Below are positions 32,731 to 44,002 of a DNA stretch of 64,000 nt, piece by piece. The stretch comes from Ceratodon purpureus (taxonomy: Eukaryota; Streptophyta; Bryopsida; Pseudoditrichales; Ditrichaceae). Position 1 is the stretch's first letter. Each line of letters begins with the position of its first letter. The notes under the pieces are model-generated. The model did not search any database and was not told where the DNA came from. It was given only the letters and a program-made list of their open reading frames with translations. The stretch spans positions 17,863,398 to 17,927,397 of the forward strand of contig CM026428.1 in assembly GCA_014871385.1 (NCBI GenBank), written 5' to 3'. The translations under genes were made by a program, and so were the position numbers.

Positions 32731-32752
32731 TGGGTCTAGCGTACTTACACCC
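32731..32752 (-). repeat. Right terminal inverted repeat
   Basis: Ends GCGTACTTACACCC and is followed by TCTT. It is the reverse complement of the left end at 19498 with one mismatch in 21. Confidence 0.8.
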
Positions 32753-32756
32753 TCTT

Positions 32757-33689
32757 TCAGTTATTAATACTACTTATAGTTCTCTCACTTCATATTTTAT
32801 TCTCAGTCTTGTGTGAGGAATCTCCTCACTTTTTGTCCATGTTGGTTTCCCTTTAAGGTATCCCTCAATTCAGTCTTTTGTTTTATCATAGAGTTGTTGT
32901 CTACAACAAGTACGCATGACGGTTGTCTTTATGGCTTGTTCTTTTTGTCTGTTTATAAATGTCTATCAACTTCTGTCCCAACTTTTAGTCATAGGTTGCA
33001 TCAATGGACTTCCAGGGCAACATGTTGTAGTGAGCCTTGAATTTGTTTTACTAAACGTATTACATTGAATGAGCTTATTGAAGGAATATTCAAAGTGAAT
33101 ATTTTCCATGCAACCTATACATATATGCTGAATTTGATTTCTATGAAGCATAGATACTGCATTTTGAAGAAATGTTCTTAGTTTTATAAGGATTTCTTAT
33201 GTTACTTTGTATATTGTTTCTACTCTTCTAAGGTAGTGGTTAGATAGCCATATCTATTGAGTGGAATTGTATTTTGAACTTGTGAGTGGATCAAACACTA
33301 GCATAGAACAATATGGTCAAAGCCCCTGGTGGCAATGAGAGTAATTAATCAATCATTGCCTATGATGAATTTTAATCGGCCTTGAAGGCACTCAAGCCAC
33401 TTGTAGCCACGCAGTGGAAGCGGGGATTTTGATGGAACCATTGGCAGTGACGATGATGTCGTTGTAGCACCTGCGCCTCCCAACAATTTACAAAGTCAGA
33501 GCCAAAATTACTTGTTTATTACCAGTCCTCAACTTTCACTTTTATTGAAATGTGTTGTAGGGAGCCAGGAGCCTGAACATCATAGAAGTTGATCTTATGA
33601 ACCAAGATTAGAATGTGTTCCCTTCTCTCGGATCAAGGTCTAACTATAGAGTTCATGGATCAAGAAAGTCGTTGGCCAGCGGTGCCTAT
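32757..33689. other. Right flank of the large transposon
   Basis: T-rich DNA that may continue the LTR-like sequence seen to the left of the element. No primer-binding site or polyprotein is recognised. The sequence after 33320 may already belong to the pogo-like fossil. Confidence 0.35.
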
Positions 33690-34310
33690 GATTCTACATG
33701 TCCAACTTTTCATGCCTCACAACCAAGCAATTTGGCACTCATGAGGTCGAAGATTTGGAAGATATAACAAATTCATCACGTGATTGTGGAGCATTGACAC
33801 AGCAAGAGAGGCGCCCAACGCTACAAAGAGGGAAAACAAAAATAGATTGTAGACTGATGAGCAGCTTTCACAAGCCATGGATGCAGTAGAAAGTGGGATG
33901 CGCATCCAAACAAGAAGTAATTTGTATTTGATTCTGGCAACCATTGAGGGAACACTTGTACCGTATCAGTTAGGATAGAAAGCGTAGAGGTAAGTGCTTA
34001 CTCACGCATGAAGAAGAGTTATTGGTGGTTGAGTGGATATGCAAGTTGTAGAAACTTGGCCATCCTATAAATTCTTTTACAAATGAAGGTAGCTGAAATA
34101 TGTTAGAGGAGGAAAATGCAATTTACAAACAGTATACCTAGACGAGGTTGGTGAAGATGGTCGAGGCGTCAACGCCCAGAGCTAGCTATTAAGATTGCGC
34201 AAGGTCTAGAGACTTCTCTTCCTTGTGGACTTTGTAAAGAGAATGTGCAATCGTTTTATCATAACTCGAGCGACTTACATGATATGAACTTCTATTCTCC
34301 CTGTCCTAAA
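33690..34310 (+). pseudogene. Second pogo/Tigger-like transposase fossil (N-terminal half)
   Basis: Forward-strand pieces parallel the fossil at 10330-12703: DEQLSQAMDAVESGMRIQTR matches its (N)DQLLQAMGAVEGGMQ region. LLTHEEELLVVEWICKL and KLGHPI match the CENP-B HTH, and RPELAIKIAQGLETSL plus GLCKENVQSFYHN match the segment after GWLRWF. Many stops and frameshifts occur, and the DDE core is absent after about 34310. The two fossils are clearly the same family, with this copy more decayed. Confidence 0.75.
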
Positions 34311-35889
34311 CCTCCTACAGGTTTGCTACCAATTCTCACATAAATTTAAGAACAATAATAATAAAAACAAAGATGACTTGAAAACTCAATGTAAATAATA
34401 TAAAAAAAATAAACAAAAAGGACCAAAATATGTTGTTTAAGGCTCACCATTCAACCATAGAGAAATGTCTCACCTTCTCACCTCCAAGCTTTTATGTACT
34501 ATTTGTTTCTCACCCTAAACCTAGAGTTTAATTTTAGTCCTTTTACTTTCTATTCCAAACTTAGATTGAACTTATAGATTTTTCTATCCTTCATTTCTAT
34601 ATGTGGAATAAAACTATTCTTTACCATCTGAATACGACATAATAGACAAATTTAAGTGCACTTCATCTTGAGTTGTTGAACTTCTGTACACATTTTCTCA
34701 ATTTGGAGTGGTCTAACTGTAATGCATCAAATATGGAGTTGTCTAACTCCGTACACATCTTCTCAATCTAGAGTTGTCTGACTCTAGTGCACTAATCTAT
34801 GGTTGCTCTAGATTGTACAAAACCTTGGACCTTCGTCAATTCTACCATCACTGATCTCACAATCCTCTTTTCTAAACCCTCAAGAGGATCGTTAAGTGCT
34901 CTAATACCACTTGTAACAAAACTCCCTAGAAAGAGGTGGTCCAACCTTTTAATGGAGTCATCCTTTATATTTCAAATGAATCCCTACAATGTTGTGAGAT
35001 GGCCTAAGTCATCTCAAAACTACTAATCAATAATATATGAAGTTAAGAAATTGAAGAATATTGCAAAGCTATTATTTGAGCATATCACATAGTTCAACAA
35101 ATTAAAGACCATCAAATGCTTAGTGGTCAAATTTGTAAAAGACTTGTATCTAGATTATGGGTATGTTTTCACTATTCACATTCCTAGATTAATTGCCAAT
35201 ATTTTTGTAGTGACAATTGAAGATTTTCCAACTTGTTTTTGCTTTGATTTAATGTCAATGAAGACAAGTGTGCTTGGCCGAAGCTAGAAGAAATGGATCC
35301 TTTACAAGTAGCATATCTATATTCTTCAATAATACATAGAATGTATGGTCAATGATAGGTTTATTTACCAACGTAGCCAGACCTTTGATGCAATTTAAAT
35401 GCTATTAGACAAAGCTAGCCATACTCAATAATATTGAACTTACTTCAAATGAAGTCATTTCTACAAAATTATGTAGAAATGCACTAATTTGGTTTAAGAT
35501 AATTATAGTATAAGAGTATGTCAAACTATCATAGATTGGTTTAATTTAGTAATTCAGTATCTATTGACGATTTGCGCAACTTGGATCTGATGAGATTTGT
35601 GGCGATTAAACAAGCATGCATCCATTGTGTTTTTGGCAAGATATTTTTTAATATATTCTATATTTACTACATTTCATACTAATCATATAGGACACCAACA
35701 TCCTTTTTGGATAGTTTGAAGATCTCATGATATGAATGGATGTCTGACAGCTACTACAATGTTAATGTTGATCCCAGTGGATCATCCTAGAATTGATGAG
35801 TAGTATTGGTTGTGATGAGAAGTGATGTTGGAATGAGCCAAATGGAAGCAGACTCACTAAGTTAGTCAGAAGTAACAAGTTACGGAGTC
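34311..35889. other. AT-rich intergenic DNA
   Basis: No gene is supported. A sequence with TTGTCTAACTC and TGTACACAT.TTCTCAAT motifs repeats two to three times at about 34680-34790. The 75-codon frame at 34799-35026 has no motif. Confidence 0.35.
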
Positions 35890-36106
35890 CTCTCTCTCCC
35901 TCTCTTCTGCCTAGGCTAGTACCTAGTAGTAAGTACCTACTGCTCTCGCTCTCCCTCTCCCTGACTCCCTCTCGCTCTCGCTCTCCCTCGCAATAAACTT
36001 GTTTGCAGCTCAGCTGCCGCTATAAGCTTAGTAATCTGCCCATCCCATCCCATGCTCCCTCCGCTGCTGAGGCTCCTCCAGCCCACCCCAAGTGACCCCA
36101 TGGGCC
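35890..36106 (+). promoter_or_regulatory. CT-rich promoter/5' UTR of the peptidyl-tRNA hydrolase gene
   Basis: Pyrimidine-rich CTCTCCCTCTCGCTCTCGCT runs precede the gene. Two ATGs out of frame with the main start lie at 36052 and 36100. The first opens a 93-codon overlapping frame, so either transcription starts downstream of it or translation involves leaky scanning. Confidence 0.5.
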
Positions 36107-38332
36107 ATGGCCCTCTCCAAGCACGCCTTGCTGCACTCCTTCGCTGTTGGCGTCAGTTGTCTCGCCCTCGGCTACTTCCTTGCCAAACGCACCATTCCCA
36201 TTCCTTCCTTCCACACCCGATTGCTCCCCCATTCGCATTCGCATTCGCATTCCCCTCCTCCTTCCCCTTCCCTCGCCGCCGGGCCCCATGCCACCCTCAT
36301 GCACCACGTCGAAGTCCTTGCCGACCAGTTTGATGACTTCAAAATGGTACCACTAACCCTTCATCTTTCCATTCCACCTTTCTCCCCTTTCCTTCCCCTC
36401 CCCTCTCCTCTCCTCTCCTCTCCTCTCCTCTGCGGTGGGTGGGTGGGTTTATCTAGGGTTTCCCTTCCCTCTCTTCTGCCCCGCTCGCCCGTGCCACTTC
36501 TTTCCCTCCATTAACGTCTCCCCTCGCTTTTCGCAGGTGCTAGTGGTTAGAAATGATTTAAAGATGGGCAAGGGCAAAGTGGCCGCTCAGTGTAGGTTCG
36601 ACTTCTTCTTCACCTTTTGCAATCTCTTCTTTCAAGAGTCTCAAGCACTCAGCCATGACGCAATCTCATACTTCCACTTTCCCACTTGGAAGGCTACTCA
36701 ATCCCATAGCGACCAGCCACACCAGTAGAAAAACAATTCTCTATTGTTGTGGGATCTTGAAGTCTCTCTTTATTGCTGGATCGCACATGTCTGCGTTCCT
36801 GGACCCTTCCGCCGCCTTGAAAGGACGGGATCTCTCGCTGAGCGGACACCTCAACTTGTGAAATCATAGTTGTCGATCCTACGTTCGTCATTTAGGCATA
36901 TTCAGGTTTCTATCACTGTAGAAAATGTGATCGAAGTTTCTGTGAATTTGATTCAAGTCGCACCATGCTTGGTTTGTACTGTTGACGACTTGTTTTAAAT
37001 TCCCGCAGCCACGCCACACTTGGATTATATAAGAAGGTTTTCTACAGAGCTCCGAAGGCTCTTCAACGGTAATTTCAGATCATCTGCTTTACCCTGTTTT
37101 TTCTCTCCTTAGGTTCCTCTTGCTTACAGAACCACTCCTGCTCCCATAGAATCTTGTTCCTGGGCTGCTGTGTTCTTGTAGCCGGCTCCTATTTGCGACA
37201 TGTATTGCTTCAGTCATACTAGCTGTTGTCGTCGTTGTCATATACCTCTCATCGTGGTCAGAATCCGTATTCTGCGTACATCAGAGTCAATTTCGATCAT
37301 ATTCACTTTTAAGAGTGCTTCTTTCTCAAGAATCTGCTCTTATTTGCGAAAGTTTCATTCAGTTGATATTGTTTTTTCAAACTGCTCATAAGACTATTAT
37401 AGCATAGGCATTGCATATGTGTTCTGGTTGTTGAGGCATATTGTTGGTAATTCTGTGGTTTTGAAGGTGGGAGATGTGTTCACAAGTTAAGGTGGTGACT
37501 AGGGTTGAAAGCGAGGAGGAGATGTTTTTTTTGCAGGTTTTGTTGCAATACCATCTTCTCTGCTGACAGTTCTTTGTAGGCATCGCGATTCTTGACAAAT
37601 TGCATATCCTTTTCTTACAGTCATGTTTTTCTTTATTTTTTTATTTTTTTTATTTTTTTTATTTTTTTATTTTTTTATTTTTTTATTTTTTTATTTTTTT
37701 ATTTTTTGTTTTTTTTTCAAATCGAATTTGTGCTTAGCTTGCGGGTTCGCATTATTGCAGGTTAGAATATCATGATATGCTTTTTTAATTTCACTGTAGC
37801 ATATGTTTATGCAGACGAGAGCGAAGACGATGAAACTCCCTTGCCACATTACTGTTGATGCTGGACGTACACAGATTTCCCCCAGTACGTTTCGGCTTTT
37901 ATCTGCTACTAGCAGTTTTATTTGTATTTAATGCTCATATGAATTTTGACTGTTGAAGTTAGTATTGCTTCTTATGTGCTTTCGATTGTGGTAAGTGAAT
38001 TTTTGTTCAGCTTTATCGAGGATAGGATCCCAACACTTGTTTGTGGTGTGATTTTTGCAGACTCAAAGACGGTTTTGGCGATTTTAGGTTTGCGTCTTGT
38101 GGTGGCTGTCTACCCAGTTCAACTAGCAATTTCTCTTAAAGCATTGAAAACTTATGTCAAATATCGTCGTGTTGCATGCGTTAGGAATTGGTTTCAGTCT
38201 ATCTCTCTGCAGTTCTTTCATGCTGCCTTATGTACAGGAGAAGATTTGTTGAATTTTGTCGCTGCTCTTCCTCTTGTTGCAGGGCCGGCAAATCTAGTAG
38301 ACGAAATAACCGGTTCCTTGAAGCTGTTGTGA
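36107..38332 (+). CDS. PTH2: Peptidyl-tRNA hydrolase 2 (PTH2/Bit1 family)
   Basis: Seven exons join in phase: 36107-36346, 36537-36595, 37009-37068, 37467-37536, 37815-37884, 38061-38087 and 38283-38332, giving 191 residues. PTH2 releases tRNA from peptidyl-tRNAs that drop off ribosomes. Residues about 10-27 (SFAVGVSCLALGYFLAKR) form a hydrophobic N-terminal anchor as in Bit1-type PTH2. After a His/Ser/Pro linker, the catalytic domain has [20 protein letters not shown], then HATLGLYKK, KALQRWE, THITVDAG-type (CHITVDAGRTQISPNSKTVL) and a C-terminal LVDEITGSLKLL. The active-site segments ([22 protein letters not shown].P.S) are intact. All introns are GT-AG; intron 1 holds a (CCTCT)n run and intron 4 a T6-7A repeat. 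The start was chosen because it opens the anchor; an upstream GTG is in frame. Confident identification. Confidence 0.93.
37624..37716 (+). repeat. T-rich microsatellite in the PTH2 intron
   Basis: About ten copies of ATTTTTTT/ATTTTTT lie in the intron between exons 4 and 5. Confidence 0.85.
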
Positions 38333-39280
38333 CGCAAGTGCCATCTGCTGGTATTCTTACGAGTATTGGCATCTAAAATTAATGTCCTCATCTAAACTTG
38401 AGTCACTATGTCTTCGAAGCACTGAGGCTCGAATAGAAAGATTTAGGCAGGGTTGCAACAAATCTTAATGTAGTCAAATTTGATTATCTTTCAAGAGTTA
38501 CAGCAGTCTTGCATCTGGAAGATAATCCATGTATTATAGTTGGATTGTTCCGAGTTGCTTATTTTGTTGTCAAGGACCAATTGTTGAAGCGTCCATTGTA
38601 GAAGACTGCTACTTTTTTCATTTCGAGGAGTTGTCAATGTGTTGGACTGCATAATATTCTCCCAGGAACTGGGATGATCGTATCTGAATAAATATTCCGC
38701 AAAATGAGTTGTTGATGGCACCATGGTTTTGGGCTTGCAGATGACTAGGAATCCAATACAGTATCAGATGTCGTACACTTGTCCACTCTTTTAAGGGCAC
38801 AGCTGTGTAATAATAGGTTGGTAAAGTACGAAAGTGCATGAGGGATATCCCAGTTGCACCGTTAGTGTAATTTTGGCTAGTCCTGAATACCAGTGGTATT
38901 TACATGCAATGGTGACAGAAGGAGGTTTGTGTGCATCATCAATTGCCTGCTCTGCTGTGAAATTAAAATCTTCAGAAAAGATGGCATGTTTCCATCGAGT
39001 TAGGTCTGCAAGGGTGAAGATTTAGTGGTGAAAATTGCAAAATTTGTGAGACTAGCGTTTCAATAGCACGATCCCACAGTGAGAAGAGAGTCCGCAGCAG
39101 ACGTGCAATGGGAAAAGAGGAGGGGGCAGCGGATGCTTAGAGAAAGGCGAAAGGCATGAGCGGGGAAGGGGGGACGGAAGAGTGAGAGGACTGAAGAGAG
39201 ACCCAGTAAGTTACCCATGGGCCATTGCCAATTGGGAGAGAAGCTAACTTAGATAAGGTGCCGCTCCACGTGCCCACCAT
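38333..39280. other. 3' region of PTH2 and spacer
   Basis: Probably the 3' UTR, then intergenic DNA that becomes GC-rich toward the next gene. No further gene is supported. Confidence 0.4.
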
Positions 39281-39312
39281 GTCAGGGTCAGGGTCAGGGT
39301 CAGGGTCAGGGT
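39281..39312 (+). repeat. GTCAGG hexamer repeat
   Basis: Five GTCAGG copies upstream of the GDT1-like gene, followed by GTCGCTCGCTTCGTCGCTCG. Confidence 0.85.
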
Positions 39313-39619
39313 CGCTCGCTTCGTCGCTCGAAGGCCCTTCCTTGTTGGTGTCGCGACCTCGCTAACTTAGGAAAGCAAAATCAGTGCAGGTCTGGACTCT
39401 GGGGCAATCTGATTCCAGTGTTGCTCTGCCCTCTCTCTTTTTTGTTTACCTCAGGCTCCCTCCGTGCGTGGAGGTCCCTTCCCTTCCGCATGCCTACTCT
39501 TGTTCCGTCCATCGCTCAGCTCCTTCCTCCGACCGTTTCTTCTTCCTCCTCCCCCTCCTCTTCCTCCTCCTCCTCCTCATCTTCACTTCCCCCAGCTTGC
39601 CTCTCGCCCGCTCAACGCC

Positions 39620-42600
39620 ATGGCCATGGCTCTGCCTGGCTCCCACCTCCTCTCCTCGCGTTCCTTCCTGCCTCACGGCTTCTGCGTCCCCCAACGCTCT
39701 CGCTCCCTCCCTCGCTCCCTTCGCCCGCATTGCCCATCAGGTTCCCCCTCCTTCCCTGCTCTGCTTTTGCCTTTCCATGCCTTGCTTGCCCTCCCTCGCA
39801 CGCCCTGCATGCGCTCTCCGTCAATTTCAATTCTGACGCAATCTCTCACGCAATTTTGCAGTAGGACCCGTGTTTCCGACTGTTCGCCGTCTATCTGTCC
39901 AAAAGTTCAGAATCTCTGCATCGTCGAGTGTGGGCCCTTATGACGGCTCCCAAGGAAACCAAGACAATGCCACTGACAATACCGCACTCGATCAGTAAGT
40001 GCGCCTCTACCTCTGCCTCTCACCCTCGCATTTCATCGTTCCGTTTGTGAGCACCTAGCCCGTGCCTTCCTTCCATTCTTTTTATAATTCTGGGCACCAA
40101 AAGCCTGCTTGTTGTTTTCGCGGAAATCGTCTGTCGATGGCGAGTGACGAAAATTATGTTGTCTTTCCAAGTTATGATTGATCTTGTGTAGGTCTACGAG
40201 TGTGTAGCATCTTACTTTGATAGATTTCACCTTACCGATTTGAAACGTACTTCTTTGGCGTCCTTGGCGAATCGAAACTCAGCAAATGTTCTTGTGATTG
40301 AAGCATGTGTGTGTATTCTTGTATTGGCATTGTCAAATGTTCTCTGTACAGTTTCGAATGTTAATCCAATCAGGTTGAAGCAAAATCGAAAGCGGTGCCC
40401 CATATCTATTGCCGGTTTTCTTCCTTTTCTTTTATCAGAGATGAAGGACCTTGTTTTCTACCGCACTTGTGTTTTGTGCTTGCCTCGATATTCAATATTT
40501 GTGACCTTGCTCGATTTTCTTTGTTTTTGGTAGAATTATTTGAGGATAATATTGCACTAGACTCTTTATGCTTAAATCGTTATCGCCAATTTTGCTGTAG
40601 GCCAAAGGAGAAACGGAAGGCAACCTTGCAAGCAATAGCAGGAGTAACTGCATTGGTCGGATTGGGGACATTAGGAGGAGTTGCACTGACTTTGTCCCAA
40701 GGGGGTCCTGCGGCGTTGATGGCTGCCATCGCCAAGTCTGGGTTTAGTGCTGCATTTGCTCTCATTTTTGTGTCTGAAATTGGTGACAAGGTAGTGGTCT
40801 TTCATTCTTTTGTTGCGTTCTGAAATAGCCTCCAGATACGGAAGTCATTTTCAGATTTCTAGTTGCGTGTTTCTGTGATGGACGAAGGAGGACGTGACTA
40901 ATGAAAAAGCAATGGGACCGGTTTTCTGATGCAGACATTTTTTATTGCCGCCCTTCTTGCTATGCGGCATTCTAGATTTTTGGTATGGACCTCCTTGCAC
41001 CATTTGTCTTTAGAGTTGGTTTTCCGGAGTCGCAGGGTCACATTGCAATTTTTAAACATATTTGTAGAGTCGGTTTGGATCAGAGGGAATATGTGAGTAT
41101 ACCACGTAGCTTTTAGTTTAGTTTGTTTACACACAATTCTCCACTGGAGGGAAATAGAACATTTCGATTAAGACATTGCAAGGAAGTGGTCAGCCGAGTT
41201 TGTTTAAAATTTTGGTGCTGTTATACGGTTGATTTTTCCGAGGCTGTTGGTATAAGAGATTTCTCCATGTTCTTGAACTTGTCTAAGGGTGCAGGTTCTT
41301 TTGGGAGCCACTGGGGCCCTTTCACTTATGACCGTAATATCTGTAGTCATAGGACGGATTTTTCAAAGTGTACCAGCTCAGCTCCAAACTAGTAAGAATT
41401 TTCATTTTAAAGTATGTTCTCACTTTTGTTCCTCACAGTTTTCTGACTAATTGAGGGGTCGATTACTCATTTACTTGTTTTTTGGAAGTTTGGGATTCTG
41501 GAATATTCATGCTCGACATGAAACTACTTCTTAGAAGTATGCGTCTAACGGGTGCAACGTTGACACATGCTGTTGTGAATATGACAGCTCTTCCAATTGG
41601 AGAGTATGCTGCTGTTGCTCTCTTAATATGGTTTGGATTCCGATCAATTAAAGCTGCATGGGATTTGCCGTCTGATCAAACTGGAACCTCAAAAGATTCT
41701 TCAGACTCTGGTGAACTCGCAGAAGCTCAAGAGTTCTTGGAGAAATCTGAGGTATTCTAGCTGGATCGAAATATGGGGAGATGCCTGGAATTTTTCTCTT
41801 TGTTCACGAGGGTGAATCCTTAACATATTTGTTCAATCCCTTCTGTGATAGTACTTAGCTGCCCTTTTTTTTGCTTAAGATAAATTGCTCCTGAATGTGG
41901 ATGAACTTCACGGGAAACCTTACGGAGTTTGTCACATTTCCGCTCGTGTTTCTGCTACAAGGTTCAGCAATGTAGTGGTATCCAGTTCAACTTGGATTGT
42001 TGTGATGTCCAAATGATTCCTTGGTTTATTTCTGCATGATTCGCTATCTTCCAAAGACACATAAATTAAATGCTGAAATCCTAGAGTACTTTTCCTCAGT
42101 CGGTACACAGCTGGAAGTAGTTCTTAGTCTCCAGCTTATTTGCTTCATGTCCCAATTTTACTCGTTTTGAACAACTGTAATCTGATCACTTCTTTAATTT
42201 ATGTGTGTCCAGACTAAAAAAGTAGCAACACCGCTTGAGGTGGTGACTGAAGCATTTAGCCTCGTCTTTGTAGCTGTGAGTTTCTATTTCATGAGTCTTA
42301 TCGAAATTGACGGATTTTGTGATATCTGAGTTTTTTAGTAGCTTCAGATTTGTAGTTATCAGTTATCTCTGGATCCAAACATACAATTGATGATTCTGGT
42401 TTGTATTTTCATTATGCTTTCATTCTATTTATTCTTTTTCGTTGTTAGAGTTAATAATTGTATTTTATGAATTCAGGAGTGGGGTGACCGATCGATGCTT
42501 GCGACCGTAGCTCTTGGAGCTGCTCAGGTAAATACATAACTTGCTCAAGTTGAGTTCACCTTATGTTTCGCATAAGTCCACATAATTAAATTTTGGATTC

Positions 42601-42999
42601 TTTGGAGTATATTATCCTACTGTGACTACTGCAGTAAACCTCGTCACTTGCTTGCACTCCCGTCATTTTCTTAAGAGAACAATATCTGATGAAATGAAGG
42701 TTTTTGCTTTGGACAGTCACCTTGGGGTGTAGCGTCAGGTGCCATTGCGGGACATGTTATAGCCACGGCTCTTGCAGTGCTAGGAGGAGCTTTCCTTGCC
42801 CAGTACATATCGGAGAAAGTGGTGAGTTCTGAGCGGTTTATTTTGGAAATATTTTTACTATATATGCTGCACCGTGCATTTGACTTGGAATTGCACATCT
42901 AATCACACGTGGTGTTAACATTTGATGATGCAGATTGGATACACTGGAGGAGTTCTCTTCCTTGTGTTTGCTGCTGCAACACTCCTTGGCGTCTTCTAA
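39620..42999 (+). CDS. GDT1/PAM71-like chloroplast cation transporter
   Basis: Ten exons join in phase: 39620-39740, 39862-39994, 40601-40790, 40935-40982, 41295-41391, 41588-41751, 42213-42275, 42477-42527, 42717-42821 and 42934-42999, giving 345 residues. The first about 85 residues are Ser/Arg/Pro-rich (MAMALPGSHLLSSRSF, SLPRSLRPHC), consistent with a chloroplast transit peptide. The UPF0016 signature appears twice: EIGDKTFF across exons 3-4 and EWGDRSM in exon 8, each within hydrophobic helices (FSAAFALIFV before the first, FSLVFVA before the second). The C-terminus is GGVLFLVFAAATLLGVF. In plants these proteins (PAM71 in thylakoids, CMT1 in the envelope) move Mn2+ and/or Ca2+ and support photosystem II. 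Which of the two this is cannot be decided here. All introns are GT-AG. The gene appears intact. Confidence 0.93.
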
Positions 43000-44002
43000 A
43001 ACCTCTGGGTGTTGCTTTACACCAACAGTAAGCCTAGTGTCACTTTAGATACCCTTGTGTATTTGTATTCCAATTTTTTTACCATTTCTTAAGATTATTA
43101 TGAAGTCCATGGCCGAGAATTCCCGTGTTCTAATGCATACAATTGAGTATCATGTTCAAGAGTAACGTGTGTGCTTTCTCTAAGCATAGATTCTTGAACC
43201 GCATTGCTGAATCCATGCAATCAAAATTTTATACACGGCTGCAGATGCGAAAATTGCACAGCGGAGACGTTTCGATGAAGTTTACAAACCAAATCAATGA
43301 TACCCGCGAAAATTAAAGCTTACGCATGTGACGTTGTTTCTGAACCCCCACTCCGGAGAAGCACTAATAATTATTGTATAATGAACATGTGATTCCATCT
43401 GGGTATGCATTGTAGGCTAGAAACTGTTCACAGCGTACAGAAATCTGAAATGGTAATCCTTGCCGCTAATATCGGGACTGTGTGATGATAATGCACAATT
43501 TGCCGCCACTGCCCAAGTTACGAATAATTATCACATTCACGAGGTTACGTACCAGCGTAACTCACTTGATATTACCAGGTGGCAAAGAGGCTTGGATCAC
43601 AGACATTTTCGGCACCCTCGGTTTCTTGATAATGATGGTAAACGATACTTTCTCCGCGTTGGGCTCCATAAACCTGGGGTTCCAATATCAGAATAAATTA
43701 GTTCCTAAACTCCTTAGTGTCGAACCACAACTACTTGCCGTCAAGACTAATCTCCAAACTAAAACTACGTCAGTACGACACGTTAATACTTTCACCAGCT
43801 CTGCTCCAATGAGAGAACGGAAGGAGAACAGGCACCGGAGTGAAATGCCGAAGCGTAAATGTAAGATGAAGAGGTCAACCTCAGAATCTAAGTTACCGCG
43901 CGTAAAAGAATGGCGACATTGGATCCAACCCGAAGTGTAACTGAAGACCCAGTTGTGCAGAAGAATGCCTGGAGAAGCCGTGGGTGTGCCGTATTGCGGC
44001 CG
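43000..44002. other. Spacer between two convergent genes
   Basis: Holds the 3' ends of the GDT1-like gene and the maturase X-domain gene. Frames at 43460-43940 have no motif. Confidence 0.35.

Larger units (their letters stand above)
19498..32752. mobile_element. 13.26-kb DNA transposon with SET methyltransferase cargo
   Basis: The left end reads GGGTGTAAGTACACTAGACC and the right end, reversed, reads GGGTGTAAGTACGCTAGACC: 20 of 21 bases agree before the ends diverge. TCTT flanks both sides (19494-19497 and 32753-32756), the expected 4-bp target-site duplication. Inside are a RING-like zinc protein gene (21638-25341, +), a SET-domain gene (25775-26865, +), a small membrane ORF (27264-27650, -) and a DDE-like transposase (27915-31274, -) with a possible extra upstream ORF. 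The + genes converge on the - genes. Introns and spacers share an unusual GTAC density, which ties the whole unit together. A 4-bp duplication is known for Sola transposons; assignment to that superfamily is an inference. Confidence 0.8.

Noticed and set aside
39384..39943. Three overlapping Ser/Pro/Leu-rich forward frames
   Set aside because: They come from CT-rich 5' UTR. Only the frame starting at ATG 39620 joins the GDT1-like exons in phase.
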